Source of the DNA: Luteimonas arsenica
GTDB lineage: Bacteria; Pseudomonadota; Gammaproteobacteria; Xanthomonadales; Xanthomonadaceae
Reading direction: 5' to 3'
Length of the DNA: 64,000 nt
Assembly (NCBI RefSeq): GCF_004352825.1
Contig: NZ_SJRW01000002.1
Coordinates: forward strand, 310,001-374,000
Part shown: positions 57,113-64,000 of the stretch, in pieces
Layout of the letters: each line of letters starts with the position of its first letter
Numbering within the stretch: the first letter of the stretch is position 1
The notes under the pieces: model-generated
Database searches by the model: none
What the model saw: only the letters and a program-made list of their open reading frames with translations
What the model was told of the DNA's origin: nothing
Position numbers and translations under genes: made by a program

Positions 57113-59145
57113 TGCAGGCCAAGCTCGGTCCGCGGGGCCGGCGGTTGCGCAACGCCGAGGCCGAGGCGCGCCTGTTCCGCGGCCGCGCGCTGCTGGGCTT
57201 CGGCGTGGTGCTGATTTCGCTGTGCGGGCTGGCCGGCTGGTACTTCAAGCTGCAGGTGCTCGACCACGACGACTACGCCAAGCGCTCGCAGGCCAACCGC
57301 ATCAAGCCGCGGCCGGTGGTGCCCGGGCGCGGCCTGATCCTGGACCGCGAGGGCCGGATCCTGGCCGACAACGTGCCCGCCTACCGCCTGGACGTGACCC
57401 CGGAGGACGCCGGCGATCCGAAGGCCCTGGTCGAGGCGCTGTCGGAGGTGGTCGAACTCGCGCCCGAGGACATCGAGCGTTTCGAGGCGGCGCGCAGGAC
57501 CACGCGCGGCTTCCGTGCGATCCCGCTGAAGCTGCGCATCAGCGACGAGGAGGCCGCGCGCTTCGCGGTCGAGCGCTGGCGCTTTCCGGGCGTGGAGCTG
57601 GTGCCCTACCTCAACCGCCGCTACCCGTATGCCGACCTGATGGCGCACATCGTCGGCTACGTCGGGCGCACCGACGAGGACGACATCGCCCGCTTCGGCG
57701 AAGGCCACGGCGTGTTCACCCACACCGGGCGCACCGGGCTGGAGCGCTACTACGACGAGGCCCTGCGCGGCGTGGTCGGCTACGAGCAGGTGGAGACCAA
57801 TGTCGAGGGCCGCGCGCTGGGCCGTCTGGGCCTGGTGCCGGCGAGCGCCGGTGCCGACCTCAGGCTGTCGATCGACGTCGAGCTGCAGCAGGCGATGGTC
57901 GCGGCCTTCGGCGAGATGCAGGGCTCGGCGGTGGCGGTGGACCCGGCCACCGGCCAGGTGCTGGCCATGGTCAGCCTGCCCAGCTACGACCCCAACCTGT
58001 TCGTCAACGGCATCTCCACCACCGACTATCGCGCGCTGATGGACGACCCGGCGCGGCCGCTGTTCAACCGCAACGTGCTCGGCGGCGGACCGCCGGGCTC
58101 GATCGTGAAGCCCTTCGTGGCGCTGGCCGGCGTCGACAGCGGGCTGCGCACGCCCGAAAGCCGGGTGTTTTCCACCGGCGAGTTCTTCATCCCGGGGCAG
58201 AGCCGCGGCTACCGCGACGCCGGCCGCGGCGCCGGCTGGGTCGACCTGCGCGATTCGATCTCGCGCTCGATCAACTACTACTACTACAAGCTCGCCTACG
58301 ACATGGGCATCGACCGTCTGGCCGAGTACATGCACCGCTACGGCTTCGGCCAGCCCAGCGGCATCGACCTCACCGGCGAGACCTCGGGCATCGTGCCCTC
58401 GCGCGAATGGAAGGCGAAGCAGAGCCGCGAACCCTGGTACCCGGGCGAGACCGTGATCGCCGGCATCGGCCAGGGCTACTGGGTGGCCACGGCGTTGCAG
58501 ATGGCGCGCGGCACCGCGGCCATCGCCAACGGCGGCACCCTGCATCCGCTGCGCCTGGTGGCGGAGCGGCGCAGCGGCTATGACGCGCCCTGGACCCCGC
58601 TGCCCCTGGCGGCGGCGCCGCGCATCACCGACAACCCCGCGCACCTGCGCGCGGTGCAGGAGGGCATGGAGAACACCATCCACGGCCGCGGCACCGCCAC
58701 CGCCATGGCCCGTGGCGCACCCTACCGCATGGCCGGCAAGACCGGCACCGCGCAGCGCGTCAGCCGCCGCGGCAGCGCGAGCATGGATCCGCGCTCGCTC
58801 CCCTACCACCTGCGCCACCAGGCGCTGTTCGCCGGCTATGCGCCCGCGGAGAACCCGACCATCGCCGTGGTGGTGGTGGTCGAGCACGGCGGCTACGGCG
58901 GCTCGACCGCGGCGCCGATCGCGCGCCGGATCTTCGACGCCTGGCTGCTGGGCGAGATGCCCGAGGTGCCGGCCGCGGAGGGCGAGGCGGCGCCGGTGGT
59001 CGCGCTGTTCGACAACGTGGTCGCGACCGTGGTCGCCGGGCCGGGGATCGAGCCGGCGGGCGAGGCCGCGGTCGCAGCGCCGGACATGCCGGCGACCGGC
59101 AGCGGCGACGATGGCGTGCCAGGCGCAGGGGAGGGCCGGCCATGA
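57112..59145 (+). CDS. mrdA: Penicillin-binding protein 2 (elongation transpeptidase)
   Basis: 677 residues. One amino-terminal membrane anchor (residues 28-46), a dimerisation domain, then the transpeptidase with Ser330-Ile-Val-Lys333, Ser386-Ile-Asn388 and Lys543-Thr-Gly, at almost the same positions as E. coli PBP2. It cross-links side-wall peptidoglycan with RodA. After about residue 610 there is an Ala/Pro/Glu-rich tail of about 65 residues. It overlaps rodA by 4 bp. Confidence 0.97.
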   Translation: MQAKLGPRGRRLRNAEAEARLFRGRALLGFGVVLISLCGLAGWYFKLQVLDHDDYAKRSQANRIKPRPVVPGRGLILDREGRILADNVPAYRLDVTPEDAGDPKALVEALSEVVELAPEDIERFEAARRTTRGFRAIPLKLRISDEEAARFAVERWRFPGVELVPYLNRRYPYADLMAHIVGYVGRTDEDDIARFGEGHGVFTHTGRTGLERYYDEALRGVVGYEQVETNVEGRALGRLGLVPASAGADLRLSIDVELQQAMVAAFGEMQGSAVAVDPATGQVLAMVSLPSYDPNLFVNGISTTDYRALMDDPARPLFNRNVLGGGPPGSIVKPFVALAGVDSGLRTPESRVFSTGEFFIPGQSRGYRDAGRGAGWVDLRDSISRSINYYYYKLAYDMGIDRLAEYMHRYGFGQPSGIDLTGETSGIVPSREWKAKQSREPWYPGETVIAGIGQGYWVATALQMARGTAAIANGGTLHPLRLVAERRSGYDAPWTPLPLAAAPRITDNPAHLRAVQEGMENTIHGRGTATAMARGAPYRMAGKTGTAQRVSRRGSASMDPRSLPYHLRHQALFAGYAPAENPTIAVVVVVEHGGYGGSTAAPIARRIFDAWLLGEMPEVPAAEGEAAPVVALFDNVVATVVAGPGIEPAGEAAVAAPDMPATGSGDDGVPGAGEGRP

Positions 59146-60254
59146 ACGTCATCCTGCGTTTCCTGCTGGACCTGCTGCTGCGCTTCGTGCGCACCCTGGA
59201 CTGGGTGCTGCTGGGCGCGCTGCTGGCGCTGATGGGCATCGGCCTGGCGGTGCTGCACAGCGCCGGTGGCCAGAATCCGGCGCTGGTGGTGTCGCAGGGC
59301 ACGCGCTACGTCGTCGGCCTGGGCGTGCTCTGGCTGCTGTCGCGGGTGCCGCTGCTGCGCCTGCGTGACGCGGCGCCGGCCGCCTACCTGCTGTCGCTGC
59401 TGCCGCTGGTGGCGGTGCTGTTCGTCGGCACCGGGCGCAGCGGCGCGCACTGGCTCAATCTGGGCGTGTTCTATTTCCAGCCCGCCGAGCTGCTCAAGCT
59501 CAGTCTGCCGATGATGGTGGCCTGGTACCTCAATTCGAGGCCGATGCCGCCCTCGTTCCTGACCACCGTGGTCGGCATGCTGCTGGTGGCGATCCCGACC
59601 GGGCTGATCCTGCTGCAGCCGGACTTCGGCACCGCGATGCTGGTGGCCAGCAGCGGCGCCTTCGTGCTGTTCCTGGCCGGCATGTCCTGGTGGTGGTTCG
59701 TGGCCGCCGCCGCGGGCGCGGCCGCAGTGGCGCCGGTGGCCTGGTTCTGGCTGCTGCGGCCCTACCAGAAGGACCGCATCCTCACCTTCCTCGACCCGGA
59801 GTCGGACCCGCTGGGCGCGGGCTGGAACATCATCCAGTCGAAGATCGCGATCGGCTCCGGCGGGCTCGGCGGACAGGGCTGGGGGCAGGGCTCGCAGTCG
59901 CACCTGAACTACGTGCCGGAGCACACCACCGACTTCATCTTCGCGGTGCTGTCGGAGGAGTTCGGCTGGTTCGGCGTGGTCATGGTGCTGGCCCTGTACC
60001 TGGTGGTGGTGGGGCGCTGCCTGTGGATCGCGGCGGAGTCGCGCGACGGCTTCGGGCGCCTGTTGGCCGGTGGCCTCGGCCTGGCGCTGTTCGTCTATGT
60101 GCTGGTCAACGGCGGCATGATCTCGGGCCTGCTGCCGGTGGTGGGCGTGCCGATGCCGCTGCTGAGCTTCGGCGGTACCGCGGCGGTGTCGCTGCTGGCG
60201 GGCATGGGCGTGGTGATGGCGGTGCATGCCGGCCGGCCGGTGCGCGGACGCTGA
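59142..60254 (+). CDS. rodA: Peptidoglycan glycosyltransferase RodA (MrdB)
   Basis: 370 residues, SEDS family with about ten helices. Conserved blocks: LGVFYFQPAELLKLSLP, LLQPDFGTAML, the catalytic-Asp region DRILTFLDPESDPLGAGWNIIQS split over a periplasmic loop, and VGVPMPLLSFGGTAAVSLL. It polymerises lipid II into glycan strands together with PBP2. Last gene of the mre-mrd operon; the gene after it is on the other strand. Confidence 0.97.
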   Translation: MNVILRFLLDLLLRFVRTLDWVLLGALLALMGIGLAVLHSAGGQNPALVVSQGTRYVVGLGVLWLLSRVPLLRLRDAAPAAYLLSLLPLVAVLFVGTGRSGAHWLNLGVFYFQPAELLKLSLPMMVAWYLNSRPMPPSFLTTVVGMLLVAIPTGLILLQPDFGTAMLVASSGAFVLFLAGMSWWWFVAAAAGAAAVAPVAWFWLLRPYQKDRILTFLDPESDPLGAGWNIIQSKIAIGSGGLGGQGWGQGSQSHLNYVPEHTTDFIFAVLSEEFGWFGVVMVLALYLVVVGRCLWIAAESRDGFGRLLAGGLGLALFVYVLVNGGMISGLLPVVGVPMPLLSFGGTAAVSLLAGMGVVMAVHAGRPVRGR

Positions 60255-60299
60255 AAGCCGCCGGCCGGCTGCAGCCGGCACGGCGGCGCATGGCCGGGC

Positions 60300-61040
60300 T
60301 CAGCCCGCGGGCGGGGCGGCGGATGCCAGGGTTTCGGGCGTCACCTGGCCCACGACCTCGCCCTGCTCGTCCAGGAAGTCGATCGAGGCCGCGCCGTCTG
60401 GCGTGACCTTCAGCTGCATCCGCGGCTTGCCCCCGGCGTCGCTGAGCATCAGGGTCGCGTCGCCGCCGCCGTTGCGGCCGACGAACAGACGGCCCGCGCC
60501 ATGGTGGTTCTCCGCCCGGCGCGTGGCCATCAGCGCCTTGCGCTCGTCCTCGGGCATCGCCTCGAGCGTGTCCTTCTCCTCGAAGTCGACCGCGATCGAT
60601 CGCGACGGCCGGTCGGAGACCTGCATGCCGGCCAGGGTGCGCTCGCCGCCCTGGTCCAGGCCCATGATCTGGACGATCTGGTCCTGTTCGTAGCGGTCGA
60701 AGGTCAGGCTCCCGCCGGAGCGGATCCGGCCGTCGGCATCCTTGCTGCCGGCGAAGATCAGGCCGCCGACCTCGCTGCCCTCGTCGTTGTAGAACAGCAT
60801 CCCCGCCTGCGGCCGCGGGTGCTCGTATTCCTTGTCCTTGATGATCGCGCCGGGAAAGCGGGCGGAGCTCGACAGCACGTAGCGCAGGGTGCCGTCGGGT
60901 TCGCGCAGGTTGAGCCGCTGTACGTCGATCTCCTCGAAGCTCGCCTTGTTGCCCGAAGTCGCACCAGTCAGCAGCGCGGTGGCCACTGCGACGGTGAGCA
61001 CGCCGGCATAGAGGGTGAGGAAGCGTTCCGATCGGTTCAT
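60300..61040 (-). CDS. Membrane-anchored periplasmic protein of unknown function
   Basis: 246 residues. One amino-terminal helix (residues 8-27), then a mostly beta domain with several DG turns, e.g. REPDGTLRYVLSSSARFPG, GLIFAGSKDADGRI and DAGGKPRMQLKVTPDGAASID. No family recognised. It is the only opposite-strand gene inside a cell-wall locus, between rodA and mltB, where E. coli has rlpA directly after rodA. A wall-related role is possible only by location. Confidence 0.75.
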   Translation of the reverse strand: MNRSERFLTLYAGVLTVAVATALLTGATSGNKASFEEIDVQRLNLREPDGTLRYVLSSSARFPGAIIKDKEYEHPRPQAGMLFYNDEGSEVGGLIFAGSKDADGRIRSGGSLTFDRYEQDQIVQIMGLDQGGERTLAGMQVSDRPSRSIAVDFEEKDTLEAMPEDERKALMATRRAENHHGAGRLFVGRNGGGDATLMLSDAGGKPRMQLKVTPDGAASIDFLDEQGEVVGQVTPETLASAAPPAG

Positions 61041-61161
61041 GACGGTCCTTCATCTGGCGTTGTGGAAACCGCAGGCTATTCGCGTGAACACGGGCAGGGA
61101 GCGTGCACAAGGTCATGCGCCAGTTCATTCTCCGCAGGGCCATCGCCGCGAGGCCCCGTGA

Positions 61162-61167
61162 TACGCT
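61162..61167 (+). promoter_or_regulatory. Probable -10 box of mltB, leaderless
   Basis: TACGCT followed by seven bases and then ATG 61175, which supports this start over upstream in-frame codons. Confidence 0.43.
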
Positions 61168-61174
61168 CCCGACG

Positions 61175-62329
61175 ATGTCCAAGCCACTCTTGACCGCCTT
61201 CTTCTCCGCCCTGGTGCCGCTCTCGCTGTCCGCCTGTGCGACCCCGGTCGAACCCACGCCGGCTGCGGCGGATGCCGAAGCAGGTTCGCAGCCGGTCGCG
61301 GCTCCGGCGTCGTCGCCGGAGGCCTCCGCGCCCACGCTGCTGCCGGCGGTGCCGCAGCCGCCCGAGCGACCGGTGGCGCCGCCATCGGTGACCGATCCCG
61401 ACATCCCGCGCGAGCAGCGCATCGCCGCCTTCGTCGACTACACCGCCGACACCTATGGCGTCGACCGCGCGCACATCCGCAGCGTGCTCGCCGGCGCCGA
61501 GCACCGGCAGTCGATCGTCGACGCGATGTCGCGCCCGGCCGAGGCCGTGCGCCCCTGGCGCGACTACCGCCCGATCTTCATCAACGACGCCCGCATCAGC
61601 GGCGGCAAGGCCTTCTACGCCGAGAACCGCGCCGCGCTCGACCGCGTCGCCGCCGAGACCGGCGTGCCGGCCGAGTACATCGTCGCCATCATCGGCGTCG
61701 AGACCAGCTACGGGCGCGTGACGGGCAATTACCGCGTGCTCGATGCGCTGTACACCCTGGCCTTCGGCTTCCCCCGGCGCGCGCCGTTCTTCGCCGGCGA
61801 GCTGGCGCAGCTGTTCGCGCTGGAGAAGGAGGAGCCGCAGCTCGACCTCGCCGCGCTCAAGGGCAGCTATGCCGGCGCCATGGGCATGGGCCAGTTCATG
61901 CCCTCGAGCTACCGCCTGTGGGCGAAGGACGGCGACGGCGACGGCCGCCGCGACCTGCTGACCCACAAGCCCGACGTTTTCGCATCCATTGCCAACTACT
62001 TCGTGATCCACGGCTGGGAGCGCGGGGCACCGGTGGTCGCGCGCGCCGACAAGGCCGAAGGCGCGGCGGAATTCGTGCCCAGCGGCGATCCGAAGTCGCT
62101 CGAGCCCGACCATCCGCTGCCGCGGCTGGCGGAACTGGGTTTCACCCCGCGGCCCGGCCAGCCGCTGGCCGAAGGCGCCACCGTGATCGCGCTCGATGGC
62201 GACGCCGGGCGTGAGTACTGGCTCGGCTACCGCAACTTCTATGTCATCAGCCGCTACAACCGTTCGCCGATGTATTCGCTGGCGGTGCACCAGTTGGCGC
62301 AGGCGATCGCGGGGCGCGAGCCGCGATGA
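61175..62329 (+). CDS. mltB: Membrane-bound lytic murein transglycosylase B
   Basis: 384 residues from ATG 61175, which gives a lipoprotein signal ending in LSLSAC. The catalytic Glu176 lies in IGVETSYGR; SYAGAMGMGQFMPSSY is the MltB signature, and VFASIANYFVIHGWERG follows. The enzyme cleaves glycan strands with formation of 1,6-anhydromuramic ends. rlpA starts within its stop codon. Confidence 0.96.
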   Translation: MSKPLLTAFFSALVPLSLSACATPVEPTPAAADAEAGSQPVAAPASSPEASAPTLLPAVPQPPERPVAPPSVTDPDIPREQRIAAFVDYTADTYGVDRAHIRSVLAGAEHRQSIVDAMSRPAEAVRPWRDYRPIFINDARISGGKAFYAENRAALDRVAAETGVPAEYIVAIIGVETSYGRVTGNYRVLDALYTLAFGFPRRAPFFAGELAQLFALEKEEPQLDLAALKGSYAGAMGMGQFMPSSYRLWAKDGDGDGRRDLLTHKPDVFASIANYFVIHGWERGAPVVARADKAEGAAEFVPSGDPKSLEPDHPLPRLAELGFTPRPGQPLAEGATVIALDGDAGREYWLGYRNFYVISRYNRSPMYSLAVHQLAQAIAGREPR

Positions 62330-63825
62330 GCGTCCGGCGCGCGAAGTCCGCGTGCTGGGCAGTCGCAGCGGTGGTCGTGCTGCTGGCCGGCTGCGCGGGA
62401 TCGCCAAAGCGCGATGACGCACCCGCCACCGCGACCGGACCGGCCGCCGGCACCGCCCCGCGCGGTGACGGCCCGAAGGTCTCGCCCTATGCGCCGGCGC
62501 AGGAGGATCCCTCCACCCGCGGCGACTACGTCGCCGGCGGCCTGTACAAGCCCGGTGTCGCCGACACGACCCCCGACTACATCCCGGACGTGGACGCGAT
62601 CCCCGAGCCGGAGGTCGTCGACCTGCCGCGGTCGCGCTACGGCAACGGCCCCATCTACACGGTGCTGGGCAAGCGCTACCGCGTGCTCGACGACACCCGC
62701 GGCTTCGTCGAGACCGGGACGGCCTCGTACTACGGCCAGAAGTTCCACGGGCGCCGGACCTCCAACCAGGAGGTCTACGACATGTACGCCTTCACCGCGG
62801 CGCACAAGTCGTTGCCGCTGCCGAGCTTCGCGCGGGTGACCAACCTCGACACCGGCCAATCGGTGGTGGTGCGCGTCAACGACCGTGGACCTTTCCACGA
62901 AGGCCGCGTGGTCGACCTGAGCTACGCCGCGGCGGTGAAGATCGGCGTGCACCCGCGTGGCACCGCGAGGGTCGAGGTGCGTGCGCTCAGCCCGGGCGAG
63001 GATGCCCGCCATCGGCCGGCCGACACCCGGACCGCCGCCGCCGTGGACCCGGCCACCGGCCTGCCGCCCGGCGTGCGCGTGGCCACCGGCAAGCCGCAGG
63101 CGATGCCGCCGAGCGGAATGGACGGTCTGGTGGCCGGGCTGCCGGCTTCGGGCCAGGCAGTGGCAACCGCGGCGCCCGCGGCAGCACCGGTCGCTGCCGC
63201 GGCCATGTCGCAGGCGGTCGCCTTGCGCGCGGATACGCCTCAGGCGGCGCCTGCTTCGACGTCCGCAGCCGGGTCCGCGCCAGCGTCCGGCGCGGCGCCC
63301 GCTCCGGCCGGCGCGTCCTCCGGCGACTGGCGCTTCGACATGCACCAGGACGGCCGGGCGATGACCGCCGACGAGTTCGACGCCTGGATGAAGTCCCGCC
63401 GCGCGCGCGTGGCCACCGGCCGCGCCGGCACGCCCGATCCGCGCGACCCGGCGCTGGCGGCGGCATCGAACGCCGCGCCGCAGGCCGCCGCCACGGCGCC
63501 CATGCCCGCTGCTTCGACCCCGGCTCCGGCTCCGGCCGCGGCGGCACCGGTTGTCGCGGTCGCGGCACCTGCATCGGTACCTGCGCCGACGGCCGGCGGC
63601 ATCCTGCTGCAGGTCGCCGCCTTCGGTTCGCGCAACAACGCCGAGCGTGCGCTGTCCATGCTGCGCGGCGCCGGCATCGCCGACGCGCGCCTGCAGGGCG
63701 GTACTTCGGCGGGCAAGCCGGTCTGGCGCCTGCGCGTGGGTCCGGTGGCCCCGGCCCTGGTCCAGGAACTCAGCGCCCGCGTCGCGGGTCTCGGGTTTGG
63801 TGCGCCACATCCCGTGCGCGAGTGA
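62326..63825 (+). CDS. rlpA: Septal ring lytic transglycosylase RlpA family lipoprotein
   Basis: 499 residues. The signal ends in VVLLAGC. The double-psi beta-barrel domain is at about 125-215 (GTASYYGQKFHGRRTSNQE, VRVNDRGPFHEGRVVDLS). Residues about 220-420 are an unusually long Ala/Pro-rich linker; residues 422-497 are a SPOR domain (ILLQVAAFGSRNNAERAL) that binds denuded glycan at division sites. RlpA cuts glycan strands lacking stem peptides in Pseudomonas. Operon with mltB. Confidence 0.95.
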   Translation: MSVRRAKSACWAVAAVVVLLAGCAGSPKRDDAPATATGPAAGTAPRGDGPKVSPYAPAQEDPSTRGDYVAGGLYKPGVADTTPDYIPDVDAIPEPEVVDLPRSRYGNGPIYTVLGKRYRVLDDTRGFVETGTASYYGQKFHGRRTSNQEVYDMYAFTAAHKSLPLPSFARVTNLDTGQSVVVRVNDRGPFHEGRVVDLSYAAAVKIGVHPRGTARVEVRALSPGEDARHRPADTRTAAAVDPATGLPPGVRVATGKPQAMPPSGMDGLVAGLPASGQAVATAAPAAAPVAAAAMSQAVALRADTPQAAPASTSAAGSAPASGAAPAPAGASSGDWRFDMHQDGRAMTADEFDAWMKSRRARVATGRAGTPDPRDPALAAASNAAPQAAATAPMPAASTPAPAPAAAAPVVAVAAPASVPAPTAGGILLQVAAFGSRNNAERALSMLRGAGIADARLQGGTSAGKPVWRLRVGPVAPALVQELSARVAGLGFGAPHPVRE

Positions 63826-63835
63826 GCCGCACGGT

Positions 63836-63841
63836 TAAAAT
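63836..63841 (+). promoter_or_regulatory. Possible -10 box for the gene at 63902
   Basis: TAAAAT, 60 nt before the start codon; a GC-rich inverted repeat (GCCGCCCGC/GCGGGCGGC) lies between. Confidence 0.3.
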
Positions 63842-63901
63842 GAACGCTTGTCCCCGCCGCCCGCCCGCGGGCGGCCCGAAATTCCCGGAGTCTCCAGCCT
63901 G

Positions 63902-64000
63902 ATGAAAGCCCACGCCGTCCGCGTCGCGCTGTTCGCCGCCGTTTCCGTCGCCACGCTCGGCCTCGCCTTTGCCCAGGATCCCGCGCCTGCCACGCCCGCT
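63902..64000 (+). CDS. Probable D-Ala-D-Ala carboxypeptidase, 5' end only
   Basis: 33 residues reach the window edge: a signal peptide (MKAHAVRVALFAAVSVATLG, cut after FAQ), then DPAPATPA. Only export can be seen. In E. coli and many relatives the gene after rlpA is dacA (PBP5), so that is the likely identity, based on context alone. A GGAG ribosome site lies 12-15 bp upstream. Confidence 0.6.
   Translation, partial: MKAHAVRVALFAAVSVATLGLAFAQDPAPATPA

Overview
The window is about 70% GC with tightly packed genes on both strands. Its gene content and order (dtd next to rpoD, opgD-opgH, lptM-dapF-DUF484-xerC-hslVU, mreBCD-mrdA-rodA, two periplasmic S9 oligopeptidases, paired PH-domain proteins) fit a gammaproteobacterium of the Xanthomonadaceae/Lysobacteraceae (Lysobacter, Luteimonas, Pseudoxanthomonas and relatives). 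This is inferred from content; no phylogeny was run. I see no transposase, prophage, CRISPR array or plasmid gene, so this looks like core chromosome with one small intron as the only mobile-type element.

Positions 1-5864 are a lipopolysaccharide or surface-glycan block: a truncated family 2 glycosyltransferase, an asparagine synthetase, two paralogous WaaE/KdtX-like glycosyltransferases flanking a divergent CDP-glycerol-transferase-like gene, and a further glycosyltransferase. Positions 5883-8840 hold an lpxL-type acyltransferase with two PH-domain membrane proteins. dtd, rpoD and a beta-CASP metallo-hydrolase follow. At 12773-13092 lies the most notable element: a tRNA-Ile(CAU) gene split in its anticodon loop by a 244-nt group I intron of the Azoarcus type. 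Next come fabA-fabB, an Old Yellow Enzyme, and a redox-type cluster of two pirins, two YceI proteins and a cytochrome b561 with an AT-rich, repeat-bearing divergent promoter region.

Positions 20061-33933 carry a TerC-family membrane protein, opgD-opgH for osmoregulated periplasmic glucans, a TonB-domain lipoprotein, an esterase, an AlgR-like regulator next to hemC, a DUF481 protein, an SLC13/RCK carrier, an FAD-dependent oxidoreductase and a WYL regulator. Positions 33944-44697 hold a lipocalin, two exported S9 peptidases, a DUF454 protein, then lptM-dapF-DUF484-xerC and hslVU. Positions 44837-54320 are mixed: an AraC regulator divergent from a carboxymuconolactone-decarboxylase-family protein, a deaminase, a metzincin-like secreted protease, ubiE, an M1 aminopeptidase lipoprotein, two uncharacterised exported proteins and a PfkB kinase.

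Positions 54595-64000 are the cell-elongation locus: mreB-mreC-mreD-mrdA(PBP2)-rodA run as one operon with start/stop overlaps, followed, after one opposite-strand gene of unknown role, by mltB-rlpA and the start of a probable D-Ala-D-Ala carboxypeptidase gene. At least seven genes carry a -10-like hexamer that ends 6-7 nt before the start codon, which suggests frequent leaderless transcription in this genome.
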